From contig CM028896.1 in the NCBI GenBank assembly GCA_016801885.1, positions 18,057,501 through 18,121,500 of the forward strand: a stretch of 64,000 bases of DNA, given 5' to 3'. Below, one piece after another: positions 1-14,039 of this stretch (the first letter of the stretch is position 1; each line of letters opens with the position of its first letter). The DNA is from Toxotes chatareus (Eukaryota > Chordata > Actinopteri > Toxotidae). The notes below the pieces were generated by a model. That model did not search any database and was not told the DNA's origin. It worked only from the letters and a program-made list of their open reading frames with translations. A program made the position numbers and the translations under genes.

Positions 1-149
1 AGCAGAGAGCAGAAGAGGCCAAGAGGCAAATGGGGTGAAATTTCTTTTTCAACCTCTGTCAGTAAAGTGCATTAATCTAAGAACATCCTCCGAGTGTGTG
101 AGCGTGTGATTTCTCCATCAGCGGCCACTCCCCTGCTCGCTCATCCCAA

Positions 150-265
150 ACATTAAATATCACCTGCCGTGATTAATCCCAACTTAATTAAATCCATCAG
201 CCAGACAATGGCCAGCCAATGAGCTATGTAATCATTCACACAGTAAATTAAAAGAAGTAAAGGCT
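150..265. other. Candidate conserved non-coding element
   Basis: Non-repetitive AT-rich stretch dense in TTAATTAAAT, GATTAATCC and CCAAT motifs, typical of developmental enhancers. Conservation itself cannot be seen from one sequence. Confidence 0.3.
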
Positions 266-540
266 GCTCTGTGTTCTCCTCTGACAGAGATGGAGAGGAT
301 GGAGCAGGGGGTCCCAGAAACTCAGCTGGAGGAGGGGGGGGGCAGGGAGAGGGGCGGGGGGTCGGCCTCCACCCAGCACAGCTCATCCACACACACAGAC
401 AATTACATACACACACACATACTGTGTACAATCAGACACATCAGTTTCTCCAGCCATCAGAGTTAAAGCACGAGGCTGAGCAGATTTCTCCAGCCAGGCT
501 CGGCGTGAAAGTTCATCCATCGGAGTTAAAGCAGTAAAGT

Positions 541-675
541 CTGAGAGGCTGAGCCTGACAGGCTCGGCCTGAGCAGGCTCGGCGTGAGAGGCTCGGCCTG
601 AGCAGGCTCAGTCTGAGCGGCTCGGCCTGAGCAGGCTCGGCCTGAGCAGGCTCGGCCTGAGCTGGCTCGGCCTGA
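541..675. repeat. 15-base minisatellite (GGCTCGGCCTGAGCA)
   Basis: About eight diverged copies of GGCTCGGCCTGAGCA. The unit is partly palindromic (GGCTC...GAGC), so single strands could fold into short hairpins. Confidence 0.85.
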
Positions 676-1211
676 GCTCACAGCCTGCAGCTGCTGCAGT
701 CACTGACAGGGAGGACGAGCACCAGAGTCGCAGAGAATTACATTATTATGTTTGTACTGATTCTAAGCTGGTGAAGCTGGAGCTCACTTTAACGACTGCT
801 GGGTCAAATCTTAACATCATCAGAATTCAGTTCAATCAGGAGAAATCAGGAGAAATCCCAATAATCCCACAAATCTGAAACATGACACTGTGAAAAGAAG
901 AGTTTATGTCAAACAAAGTTCACACCATATTACATGGGGTAGGCAGCAGCTCTGTGTGGCCCTCGGCCTGAGCCGGGCCCTGAGGCATGGAGACGTTCTG
1001 TTGAACATGATGTGATTGAACCTTCATACTCAGGTTTACAGGTGAGACAACGCCACAGAGGCTGTAACACTCAGAACATGTCTACATGTATGTGCACACA
1101 CACACACACTACATGCATCTATGCCCTGATCTTCAGACTGAGAAGGTCACAGTGAGAGTCGGCCTGCAGCAGGAGAACAGATGTTAGTGGGAGGATGATC
1201 CTGCAGGCTTC

Positions 1212-1606
<395 letters not shown>

Positions 1607-1674
1607 GCACCAACAGCAGCCACAGCTGGGATGTTAATGCCAGCAAACAGGATTATCCTCAGAAAGGATTTCTC

Positions 1675-1805
1675 TGCTAAGCATTTCCTCTTAATGAGAT
1701 TTCTCAGTCTCAGGGATGAATTGCCTTTTAGCAGTGAGAGCTGCCACTGAGGAGCTGTTAGCTCCTTATAACTGAATTAAATGCATAATTAGTGATACAA
1801 TTACA
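1675..1805. other. Candidate conserved non-coding element
   Basis: Non-repetitive stretch with CTTAATGAGATTT, GAATTAAATGCATAATTAG and ATTACATTAG, all TAAT-core homeodomain-type sites. Confidence 0.3.
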
Positions 1806-2131
1806 TTAGCACAGGCTCTTTTGTATTTGTCTGAGTGAAGGAGATGGAGAGCGAGAGTGAGGGTGGGGGTGGGGCCTGACGTGATCTGTGAGAGAGGATC
1901 TGCAGCTACACTCAGGAGCCTGATCAGGTGAGCTGCCATCAGGTGAGCTGCTGCTTCAGCACCACGTCCACCGCACACACAGCTGAAGCCCGACACACAG
2001 AACACAATCCACACAGCAGCTACACAAATGAGTGATAAACACACACAACGTCCACACAGACGAACAAACTGCAGCAGCATCTGAAAGGCAGGAACTGTAG
2101 AGTCAACCCACAGTGTCCACAATCTGCACTC

Positions 2132-2134
<3 letters not shown>

Positions 2135-2164
<30 letters not shown>
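2135..2164. repeat. (CA)n microsatellite
   Basis: Short pure CA run of about 15 copies. Confidence 0.9.
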
Positions 2165-2165
<1 letters not shown>

Positions 2166-4039
2166 CGTGAACATACTCTGAGCACACGCCCTGCTCACAC
2201 CTCTCCCCTCCATCCTCGCCATGTATCCCTGAACCATTCATCACCAGGCGGCCGCTGACAGTGACGGATGGGTCAGCCCGCCACTGGCACTCTCCCAGCC
2301 TGAGACTCATACGGCTGCAGCAGCAGACTGACAGCTGGAGCAACATGTCAAGTGGTGGAGAGACTGCGGCCATTAATAACCTCCGTCACATGACCAACAC
2401 ACGGCATGGGGCCTGCGCGGGCTCAGGGACGTCCACAGGAGATGTCACGGTGAGCGGGGGCGACAGTCATGGACGCCTGCTCTTTAATCAAGTGTGCGGG
2501 GATGATGGGTAATGAATATATCGCTCACAAATTGGAAGGTGTGCTGCGTGGGGGCGGGGGATAAGATCGGTGAGCTGGCTGCGGTGGGAGATCTGATGAC
2601 CCATCTGTGGTCTGCGACCCTGGGGAGGGGCCTCTTAAAGACCCGCCCGCCGCTCTCGCCACATCTGACACACAAAACGTGTCATGACAGAGACGTTCTG
2701 GTCTGAGCAGAGCAGACCTGAGGTCAGTCGCCCCACAGATCTGTGAGTGTTAGAGCTGCACAGATTATCTTCATCATCACAGAGTCTGCAGACGCCGCTC
2801 TGGATGAATCACTCAGCCAATCACAGCTCCCCACAACAAAACAGGAAGTGGAATATTCACAGTGGAGAAGCTGGAATCGGGAATTTGTTCTAGAAATTTA
2901 AAATCAGAGCAGCTGATTAATGAACAGCTGCTGGTTCATTTTTGTGCATTAACCCATCGATAAATGAAAAAAATAATTGCTTTATAATTCAGTGCATTTT
3001 TAAAAAGGCGTCTCATTTATCAGCTCGAGCAACAGATCAGGTGTCGCTTCCATCCACCTGTCTTCATGTTCGACGTAACAAAACGGAAAATCCCAAAATA
3101 TCAGAAAACCTTTTCCAGCGTGGCCGAGCTGCTGAGCCGGTGAACTGAGAGAAGCTGTGCATTAATCACAATTTCCCCAAAATGTGGTAAAATTTTGAAC
3201 TAGGTTTGGTTGGAGTCCGGCCTGACTGCTCTGACTCCAGGGTCCCATCGATCGAATCTGTTCGTCCCCACCGTTCATCGGTGACCTGATTCACACACAG
3301 TCACTTCATGTGTCTCAGCTGGATCAGATGTTCTTCTGATCTGTAAAAAGCTCCGTCAGAGACAGAGAGGACAGAGACTGAGAGGACTGCTGGAGCTCAG
3401 ACACAGGACGTGAGGAGGAGCGAGCCCACAGAGGACACAGGAGGCTGGGATCAGGTCCCCGCTGCCCGACCACTGATCTGACCTGAACACGTGAGCAAAC
3501 ACTGAGGAGCACACACACTCAAAGGGAGAAGTCCCTGATCTGTTGGACAGAAATCACCAAAGAAAAGTCCAACCTGTCACCTGATCAGCAGACAGGACGC
3601 TCAGAGGCTCAGTGACATGATGTGGCGTTCTGCATTATTCAGCTCTTCCTGCCTGACTGAAGAACTCCTGTGGGATCAGAGCCGTGCAGGTCGTCCTCCC
3701 TCCATCGGAAACTGTTCACAAACAACACATCCTCGATTTCACACAGATAAAAGAAGCATGTGGCTAAAACATGAAGCCGGTGAAAAGGACCTTTAACAGG
3801 ATGAAGGAGCAAACAGGAAACGAGCTGTGATCGTGATCAGTAACAGGTAAAAACCCGCCGGGGGAGCCGTGCTGAGCGGCCGCCGCGGGCCTGATACCAT
3901 CTCCTCCTGACGTCTCATTGACTTTCACCTCTCCTTGTCCACTGAGCTGGTGTATGCAAAGCAGGAGGCAACCGTGCAACTGTCCACGGAGCCCAACACA
4001 CGAGTAAGCCGTTTATTTCTGTGCAGTCTTTAAGAGCCG

Positions 4040-4265
4040 AGATGATCCTTTAATCCAATTCCACACGGCAATCAAAGAGCCATGAATCAGGCCCATTATG
4101 AGCAGGCCTATGGCCGAGCTGGGCGTTTTGCATGTCATTACTGGGGGCTGTGCCATAACAAAGCTGCTTTTAATGAGATTCCACAAAGCTCCAAATCAGG
4201 CCGTCCCACCATGCATCCTGGCTAATTCACTTCAAAATAATTCATTCCCCGAGACAATCGCTAAC
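4040..4265. other. Candidate conserved non-coding element
   Basis: Non-repetitive, with AATCCAATTCC, ATCAAAG (TCF/LEF-like), CCCATTATGA, TTTGCATGTCATTA (octamer/PBX-like) and GCTTTTAATGAG. The texture resembles deeply conserved developmental enhancers. Confidence 0.35.
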
Positions 4266-7200
4266 TGAGGAGCAAGGAGAGGGTTCGTCCTCCCGACAGC
4301 CACGCTTCCATTTCAACCTTCACAGGGAGGAGGGGGAGGGACTTACCCCAATGAAGAAATATCATTATCCATGTGAGGGGGGGGCAGAGAGAGTGATTAA
4401 CTCAAATGTCCTCAGTGTCCCCAGACTCACAGATGCAGATTTGGCAGACAGCAGCAGAGGCTGTGGAGTATCAGTCATGTAAAGCTAATAAAATCAGATA
4501 ATGTAAGGCTAATGCTAGCAGCGCTTACTCCTTTACGAATAGGAAAGTAAATATGATATTCAATCACTACTTTATACAGAGAGAGTTCAGCCCCCCCCGT
4601 CCTCTGAGGGTCACTCAGACTCCGCAGGACGTTTCTGAGGTAAACAGACGAACAACAGTATAAAAGCTCATCGCTCAGAGAGGCGGAGCTTGAACGCAGC
4701 ACTCAGATCTACCTGCCTTTTACTGTCAGGCCCCGTCCATACATGTCCTCCAGGTGAGTGTGTGAGCGCGCTCACATCCTCCTCCACTCATCTGTTATGG
4801 TTCTGAAATTATAAATTGGATTTGCTTTGTGTGATGGAGCACAGAGACACATCCATCAGGCTCATGTACAAATGTGTTTTGTTTAAATGACATAAAATAA
4901 ACCTGCGTTAGACAAACAAACAAACCAACAGACACAAACAAACAAACACACTGTTTGTTTGTTCTCTCGATTAATGTCACACATAAAACAGTTTTTTTTT
5001 TACCTCTTATTAACGACTTAGAGACGATCTATAAACATTTATTAACCATTCATAAAGACGTTAAACCTGATGTATTCACACATACTGATGGAACTTTTGA
5101 TTCACATTCTCCTGATGGTCCTGTAGGTGCGTTGATCCGGAGGTGCACGGTGTTTATAACACACTGAACCTGACGAGGATCTCTCCTGCTCCATAAAACA
5201 GCAGATGCACTTTTCCCCTTCGCCCTTCATGTCACAGCAGGATTACGAGGAGATGAAAATCAGCCTCCTTGAAAGCCGGCGGACATCAAGGCGTCACCGT
5301 GCGACGGTGAAACGCTCAGACACACCCCCGTGTGATGGACAGACAAAGTGCTACACACCGTGTGGAGAAAGGCAGGAGGCCGAGCGACGCCGCCGGGATC
5401 ACACCACCTGTCAGAGGCTCGGACAGGATCTGTGGGCGGTGAGCTCCTTAACTAAAGCGCCGACTTTGTTTAACTCAACTCTCCCATCTGTTGAGTGGCC
5501 ATTGTCTGCTGAGTAATGCAGCTGCAGAGGCCCCGCCCCTCTTTCATTACACAGAGAAACACACTTATTCAGCCTCCTGCTGCTGTTATTCAAACACTGT
5601 TACTAACCACTGATTTATTCATTGGCTTTACACAGTGCACTGTGCCCCACCCCGACCCTACACACTCATCCTTTTACTGCTCCACACATCTCACCCCCCC
5701 CTCCTTCCTTCTGTCCGGTCAGACCTCCCAGCATCCAGCTGGCCCTCCACCCTCTGCTCTGACACGTTTTCAAACTTTAAGTTTGTAAGAATTTGAAATA
5801 TCACATCACACCTGAGCTGCTCGTCTCAGTTTCAACCCACGACCAAACAAATGTAAGGATTTCAAACAAACAGTGACACCGAGTTCATGGACTGGGAGAA
5901 CCTGGGACTCCTGCAGTCCAGTTGCATTGTGGGTAATGTTGGTGGCAGGACCTATGAGTTGCATGTCGTCTCTGTACACATGGAGCCAATAAAAACGTCT
6001 CAGTGTCTTCAGACCAACAGTCCGAGAAAGTGGAACCAGAACATGATCCAAAAACAGGTTCACAGGACGAATCTGAGACGTGATCTGAGGTTTGGACGAG
6101 GAAGAAGGACATTTAGAATAAAACAATGAAACCTGTCTCTGTCCCAGGAGAGACACTGTGTCTGTCCCAGGAGTGAGTCTTCGTGCGGCTCTGCTCCTGT
6201 CTCTGCGGGGGAGCCCGGCGTCCCCACTGGCTGAGGACAGATCAGGCTAACGTCCTGATAAGGTCTCTCTGCGTGTGTGATCTGCTCCCTGCCGCCGGCC
6301 TCTTTGTGGCTGATTTCACGCCATGTTCAGCTCCATGTTGAGCCTCGTGTAGTCTGACGCCCGCAGCCTTCAGCCTGACGGCCTGTCGTGTTCGCCGCCG
6401 CAGTATAACAGACAGATACCGCCACTTAACGCCGCCGCCTGAGGGAAATATGGCCTCTTTTATGACAGAGGATTTAAGTGATGAGTTCGCGTCATCGGCC
6501 ATGAAGCTGTCAGCTGTGGAGCTGCAGCCCGGCGAGGTCACAATCAAACCCATGGTGGGAATCACCCGTCAGAGTGGGCGGGGGCAGAGGGGGACAAACA
6601 GCCCACCCACAGTCCTTTGCTGGGCTTTAATTTGAGACTGATTTTTGTTATACAGCCCCCCCCCCCCATGCAGGGCGGAACAGTTTTACAAGCCCCCCTG
6701 AAGCCTGTTACTAAAGGCTGTGAAGGCTGCAGAATGGGCCTGGTGCTGCTGTCTGACTGCACAGGGCAAGCTGTAATAAAGTGCCATTCATCCCACGCTC
6801 CCTTTCAGAGACTCTGTGGGGGGGGGGCTCATCCAGCTGCACTCGCTCTCACTGATGTGAGGATGTGAAGGTGCTTTTCTGTCGCCGTTTCCTGTCACTT
6901 CCTTTGTGGCGGCTGCAGTGGCGGTGTGAGATTATGAGGAGGACGAGTGGCTCCTTCTTCTTCTTCTGAGTGGAGACTCAGAGCACTTCAGCACACTCTG
7001 GGCCACAGAGATGAGTCAGCAGAGTCTCCTCAGGACGTCTCAGATCATCTCCAACGTTTCCTTTAACAACGTCTCTGAGGAAGTGAAAGCATCGACCGGT
7101 CATCAGCTCGAGGTAACTGAGGCTCAGGCGTCACGTGTCCTGTTGTTCAGGAAGGTTCATGTTGATGATCATGTCTGTTCGTTGGCTTAATTAGGACTTT

Positions 7201-7491
7201 TAGCTGTTGGGCTAAATGTCTTTTTAATTCATCAGTAATATCTTTATAATTAGTGACTATTAGACTGAGCTGAGTTTCAGGTGGATTATCAAAAGCAAAT
7301 TAACCATCATCAACAGACTAATGTGAGTTTGATGGTACAGAGCCTTAACTAATGACAGAGCACACACACACACACACTCACACACACACACACAAATCAG
7401 CCTGCCCAACTTAATGTTAGGAGGTGTTAACAGATTGATTCGCTTAATCTGTTCAACTACATCAACAGTCAGCATGGGGTAGGTCAGCAGC

Positions 7492-7591
<100 letters not shown>

Positions 7592-8634
7592 ACCAATTTC
7601 ACAGTCCCTAGTCACGCACAGTTAAACTCTGTAGCACAGTTTTGGGCAGAGCGGCCCCTGATGAGGGCGGGTGAGGAGCAGGGTGAGGAGGGGGGAGGAG
7701 CAGGGTGAGGAGAGCTGGTGGTCGGGCAGAATGGAAATCTTCAAGTTCATTCAGCGTGATTAAAGCGGAGCGGGGACTTTTCTTCCCGGGTAATTATGTG
7801 GAAATTACAAAGACAATAAAGCATCTGGTCGTCATTCTTCCTCTTTCACGTTTTCCTCAACACTGTGACAGCCTGATGCATTGTGGGCGAGCCTCGCCCC
7901 CCCCAGCTCAGAGCTGAGGTCAGCAGAGAGCAAACAGATGAATTTATAACTTTGCCTTTTCACGGCCGAGGAGCGGGGATCATTGTCCCTCGTCTGCCCC
8001 CCTCCCTCTCTGTTCCACCCCAGAGACCACCACTTATTCTGAGGACACCCAAACTGAGCTCAGCCTGGCTCACTGACACCAGCCCCCCCTCATGTATAGG
8101 ACACAAAGAGGGAAAGCAGGGGGCAAAGACTCTGACCCCCCCCCCCCTCAGACTGGCAGCCCACCCTGGTAAAGGCGCTGTGTTTTCTAATTCTTGTTTG
8201 CTGAATGTGTGGAAACAGACAAGTCACAGTGACGACGCTCACAATGAGCAGGAAGTCATGTCCAACCATCACATGCAGAACTGCCCCCCCCCACCACCCT
8301 GCCTCCCTACCCCCCAACGCCAAGAACAGCACTTTAAAGAGGAGGTGATCAAACACGACCTAATAATCGTTTTATTTCTCTGTGACACAAATGAACAGAG
8401 TAATAAAGTGAATCTCTGGGTTTGGAATGGTTGGACAGTGGAAGACGTCACCGTGGACACCTTCAGAAAGGGTGACGTGCATTTTCTGACATTTAATAAA
8501 TACATTTGATTCATTCAAGGCTCAAACTAACAGTTACTTTCCTGCTCTGATAATCTGCTCATTATTTCATCTGTTGAAAACAAACAGTGAAAAACAAACA
8601 GTGAAAAACAAATCAACAGAAAAACAAATCAACA

Positions 8635-8668
8635 GAAAAACATGCAGATGTTTTTCTGCATGTTTTTC
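8635..8668. repeat. Perfect 14-base inverted repeat
   Basis: GAAAAACATGCAGA and its exact complement TCTGCATGTTTTTC are separated by six bases. It directly follows a tandem array of AAACAGTGAAAAAC and AAATCAACAGAAAAAC units (8578-8640). Confidence 0.85.
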
Positions 8669-9174
8669 TCTGATGGAAAAAAACTGCAGGACCAGTGAGT
8701 AAATGGACATTCACCTGAGACCATCTGACCAAAAAGTCTCTGAACTCAAAGTCCACTTACTGCATTTTTATCAAAGCTTAGTAACAAGTGAGCGGACTCC
8801 ACCCGCTGAGGAAGGCCGTGAGATGTGGGTGAAAGCTTCACAAAAACAAGTAAGTTGACACTGAGAAAACGTTCGCCCGTTAAAAAACGGGGCTCAGAGC
8901 TCGAACACACGATGGTTCTTCTGCCCTCACCCCATCACAAAAAACTATTCACCCCCACCCAGAAAAGACAAAGCTTATTTTTCTCAGTAAAATGAAATAT
9001 AAATAACCATCCAGGTTTTTCTCTGCTCTGATTCTCACATCGTTCATTGTCTGACTGCGATCAAACGTTTTCTTTTCCTCCTCTCACTGAATGTCCCCTG
9101 AGACGTCTTTCCATCTCCCTTCTCACCTCAGGTCCACCTGGTGTCCAACATGTCTTCCTCTACAGTTCCGCGGC

Positions 9175-9790
9175 AACCCGCCTTAATTAAATGTGCACTT
9201 CATTAATGTAAACTGGGGGTTTAATGCCCTTGTTGAAATTCTGAAGAAAGTGCAGTGGCCTCGCGAAATGCTCCAGCATCATTGCAAATTAGATTAGGGA
9301 CCAAGAAAGGCAGTAAAATTAGAATGATAATGGTTGATATGGCTCCCTGACAGGCATGACTATTCAAGGATCAATGGGATGTTGAATGCTTTGGCGGAGC
9401 CCACTTCTCAAAGGCCGGGGGACAAACGTCAGCCTACAGATGTGCCTTTTGGAAGCACTTGAAATTAGTTTAATTTGGTAAATGGTAGGGATTTAGAAGC
9501 TTTTAGCCCGACTGTAACAAGACAGGAATACATTGAAATGTTTTGCCCTTCTTTTATTAGCATAAAACGGGGCTGGGCCAATTTGCATTCCCAACAAGTC
9601 CATTTTTTTCCTCCATCACAGGCTTTTTTTTTCCTCTTCTACCAGATTACATTTGCATTTGCTCCTCTGCTGCTGCTCTGAATGAACACTGTTTTTTAAC
9701 CGGCCCTAATCCTTTTAAAGGGGAAGGGATGGCCCCATTCTATTCCAACTAATCTAATCAAAGACACCAATTACAAGGTCATTTTGATTA
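9175..9790. other. Candidate conserved non-coding element cluster
   Basis: The longest clean AT-rich stretch of the left end: no simple repeats, TTAATTAAATG, CATTAATG, GCAAATTAGATTAG, TTTGCATT (octamer-like), CTAATCTAATCAAAG and ACCAATTACAAGG. This is the best candidate for a regulatory element of nearby nkx6.1 or the unidentified gene. Confidence 0.4.
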
Positions 9791-10132
9791 AAGTCCAATA
9801 ACACTAACGAGGCTGAGAACATTCTGGTTCCTGATGAGACCTGTGCTCTGTGTGTCTGTCGGGTTTGGGAGGAATCAAGTTCAGGAGCTAAAATATGGAA
9901 ATGTCAGCATCACATATTTAAAATAACAGAGTGTGAGGGAGAAGCAGCTTAAACACACTGTGTCCTTTATTCAACCTCCTGCAGTCTGACATCATTGACC
10001 TAATGGCATTGTGGGTAAACAGCTTATGAGGGGGGGGCTGCAGAGGAAGGGCGGGGACATTTAGAGAGAAAAGGCTGAGGAAGTGGCTTTTTAAGTCCCT
10101 GGAAAAGCTTCAGATTAAAGAAAACAGCACAA

Positions 10133-10226
10133 ATGTCTCACACAAAACGTCTCACACACAAACGTCTTACACACAAACGTCTCACACACAAATGTCTCAC
10201 ACACAAACGTCTCACACACAAACGTC
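10133..10226. repeat. 13-base minisatellite (ACACAAACGTCTC)
   Basis: About seven copies with small variants (AATGTCTC, ACGTCTTAC). Confidence 0.9.
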
Positions 10227-12059
10227 CCTGTTTAAAACTCAATACTTCCTGTAAACTGACAGAGAATCACATGAAACACAAGAATAAACTGCAGCCGGAC
10301 GATTATTTCACTGTCACCTCGTCTGATGATCATCACACACCGACACACAATCAGAGACTGTAAAACAACTGTAACTACAACTACATCCAAAATCACCCAG
10401 CACCACTGTCCCCACCGCTCATCGTTACAGAGTCCAGCTCAGGGTCCAAGCTTCTGGACCAACACCACCTGTAACACCTGGTCTGACTGAAGACCAGGTG
10501 AGATACAAACCACCAACAACAGCTCCATCTCTAACTGTCCCCCAAGACTTGACTTCAGGTGAAGAGACAAACATGTCACACTGGACAGAAGCGACGGCTT
10601 CTAACTCCGCCCCTCTCCCAGACAATCCAGGACCAATCAGGTCTGCAGCACTGACATTCACAGGTGGGGGTGGGGGGGGGGGCAGCAAGAAGCAGGTCAT
10701 GGCAAAGTTGCATCTGGCAGCCCCATAATTAATCAGCCTCCACTGTAATTAAGGTGTCCATCAACAAGCCCCACCCTGAGCCAGGGAGGCCTCCGGAAAT
10801 CAACCTGCAGGAATAATGAGTTCACCTTTAACTGGCTCAGTCACAGATAAACACCATGTTACAGGCTGAATGCACGACTCATCACATGGATCATCAGGGT
10901 CTGCAGAGCTTTGGGGACTGATTCACATCGGTCCTCTGACCTGACGTCATGTCCGGACTCTCAGGACGTGTCACCTGACACCATGAAGCTGGACCAGACT
11001 CACCTGAGCTCAGGAGCCTAAAGCAGAGCCCTGCAGCCAAACTGTGCTTCTGGCATCTTAATCTGCCCGAGTGCTGCTGAGCAAGATGCTGCCTCCCTGC
11101 TGCAGCGTGGTTCCTGCAGCTGGGGGTGTGACCTTTGACCTCCCTGAGCAGGAAAACCAATGAATGTCTGCTTCTGTCGATCAATAACAGTTTAGTAAAT
11201 GAAGGTGTCGTGTTATTATCAGGCTGCGTTTGTTGATCTGATCTTTCCTCACACCTTGTTGTTAACCACTCCCCCCCCCGTTGCTCGGTAACCTTGAGCC
11301 CCTCATTGCTAAAAGCGGGCGAGTCCACCGAGTCGCTCCTGGGCGAGGACGCCCGGCCCACGCAGCCGTGGATCAATGGTAAAAAGTGGAATTAGTCATT
11401 CTAAATCATGCAGCTGTGGTCGAAGAGAGCTCCTCCAAAAATCATTAAACAATCATGTATCCACATTGATTTATTCTAAAGACCTGAGGAGAGAGCAGAT
11501 TAAAGCAGGGGAAGAGGCGGCTAATGCAGATGAAGCAGCTGAAGGATGGAGGGTCCTCAGGGACACTTCTGTCCTAATCACAAGGAAACAATACTGCTGC
11601 CATTACCAGCCTGAGCAGGTCTATTAAGGCTGCTTCACCTGACATATTTATGTATTTCAGATACTGCAGGCTGCATTAAACCCAGTTTACTCAGCCACTT
11701 TTACATTAGTGCAGTAAACAGTGGACACACCGGGGAGCCGGTGAACGACCCACCTGCTGCAGCAGAGACCAGAGACAGAGCCGGTAACCAAACGGGCTCC
11801 AGACACAACGAGTCCATCACAGAGGAACAGGAGCAGAAGGAACCAGAACGTTCCGCTCAGTCACTGCTGGTTTACGTCCTGTCAGCTGATCTTCCATCTT
11901 ACTGATGGATACATATCTGTATATAATGTTAAGCATTAATAAATAATAACTCGTTATAAAGTGGTAGCACTGAAACATTAGGCCCCTCAGGGCTCTCCTA
12001 TGACCCCCTGGGGGCCCTCACCCTCAGGTTGTGAACCCCTGCATTTAGACAGATAGCTG

Positions 12060-12430
12060 AGAATCATTTCACTTCAGGAGATTATCCACAAAACCACTGA
12101 AGGAATTCACGACACAGGCTAAACTGCTGTAATTAATTCATTTGTAGCTGCCAATTGTCTCATAAAATATAGATTAATAGAAAATATCATTTTCCAGTCA
12201 GAGGCGTGAGTGAGACAGGAAGCCACATATCCCAAACTATAAATTACAAAGATTTAAACAAGTCGAACAACTTGTTTTTTATGAGACTTTAAAGCCTTGT
12301 AACTTATTCCCTGGGAGAAAATATTAATCAGGGCAGATTAAGCGCTCGGCACATTTGCTTAATGTCTCCGAGGAGACGGGAGCAGAGCATATTTTAAATT
12401 ACACATCTATAACAAAGCTTTTACACCCTG
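12060..12430. other. Candidate conserved non-coding element
   Basis: AT-rich, non-repetitive, with TGTAATTAATTCATTTG, CCAATTGTCTCATAAAA and AATATTAATCAGGGCAGATTAAG. Confidence 0.35.
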
Positions 12431-12987
12431 AAGAAGCTGAAGTCAGAGGGGCCCCGCCGTCTGAGAGCTTTACTCAAATCCTCCGGCAGAAATAATGAGC
12501 GAGGCCACTGTGAAAGAGACGCACGACACTCGGAGGATTTGCAGAGATTAAACTGACTCTGATTTAAGTTTGCACAGTGAAGTGCTGCACTCTGACTGAA
12601 ATATTGTTTTCACAAGTCAGACACAGCTTCTGCTTCGGCCGTGTGGTCACTGTGAAACTTATTGAGCTGTAAGTGTGACGGCTGTGGACAGCACATTCAT
12701 TCACAGCATCACAGCTCCTGTTTAAACACACACTCTGCTCCCAGCAACGGCCGCCGCCATCGGACGTGCCGCCACAGGAACATCAGCCCGTCTCCTCCTT
12801 CATCTGGCACAAAGACACTTCCAGCCAGAAAACAGACCACATCACAGTTTCAACACAGCTCATCGGCTCAGTGATCTCTGACTCAGTCCGTCTGTGAAAG
12901 GACACAACTGATACATGTCCATCAGCTCCTCAGAGTTCAAGACGTCTTTGCTCACTTATCTTGTACATAATGATCTGAGCTCTGTAA

Positions 12988-13045
12988 GGAAGGAAGGAAG
13001 GAAGGAAGAAGGAAAGAAAGAAAGAAAGAAACAAACAAACAAACA
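12988..13045. repeat. Purine-rich (GGAA)n/(AAAG)n/(AAAC)n microsatellite
   Basis: GGAA repeats pass into AAAG and then AAAC repeats, a stepwise-mutated tetranucleotide tract. Confidence 0.9.
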
Positions 13046-14039
13046 GTCCACGTGCTCAGCTCCTTCAACTTCAATCCAAAAACATTCAGCAGGCAGCGAG
13101 GGTCTAATGAGACACAGTCCAGCTGAATTATGGGAAATGTAGGATTCAGGTTTGTTTTACTAAGAATTAAAATATCATCACCTGAGATCTTTAACCTCAC
13201 GCTGCAGCTGCAGCTTCAGCTGCTGCAGCGAGACGTGCACCACAGGAACCCACAGCAGCCTTTAACCCACAGAGCATCACTCAGAGCTGATCAGTGAGCT
13301 GAGGTTCTGCTGTGTGTGTGTGTGTGTGTGTGTGAACAGTAGCTTGATATAGCACTGTTATGCTGAAGATCGACTGGCTCAAACTTGTTGAGTGGAGCCG
13401 GTCGATATTTCTTTATTTCACTTTTAAAGGCTGAGGCGACTGTTCTGCCACAGAAATCTGCACCGAGTGCAGCATCGACTGCTCCACCGGCTTCAGTATG
13501 TGGCTAATCAATGAGGGTAGGGGTTGGGCTGTAATGATTAACTCTGTATGGGGTTCCTTAGGCCTGGAGGATGACTGGGGACACGATGAACATCCATACC
13601 TGCACGTTAGTCACCACTACGCTGCTACGTCTGCAGCGTCCTCAGAGACGGACGAGCTGCGCCACTCACGCTTCTTCCACCAGGATAAAACCTCTGAGAC
13701 GCGTCCAAAGAAAAACGACTGGACAACACACACACACACACTCAGGTATTTCAGATCAGACCCTGTTTTGTCAGTAAGTGGTGTTCCACTGTTCTGCTGT
13801 GAACAGCTGAGGAACAACTGAAACGTCTGATGAATAAAATTAAGATTAAATCAACGCGAACGATGAACCAATCACACGACCGAACACCCGGTCGGGAGGA
13901 CACGTCCTGTGAGACGGCGGCCTCGTCCCTCAGATCTGCTCAGACCCGCCTGCTGTCAGGGCTGCAGCATTAATGTGTCTCTGGTGGCCTCGTGTTGACA
14001 AAAGCTAACTGATGACAGCCCAGCAGACACAGCAGTCAG

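Noticed and set aside
6450..6565. Open frame starting MASFMTEDLSDEFASSAMKL on plus
   Set aside because: No splice donor, no family resemblance, and the opposite strand is equally open; more likely non-coding.
7883..8509. 208-codon open frame on the plus strand
   Set aside because: Composition is random, it spans C homopolymers, and it shows no recognisable domain or splice context.
11287..11376. Possible exon reading HGCVGRASSPRSDSVDSPAF on the minus strand
   Set aside because: No acceptor precedes it, a stop lies just upstream, and the donor is weak. It may be a conserved non-coding stretch.
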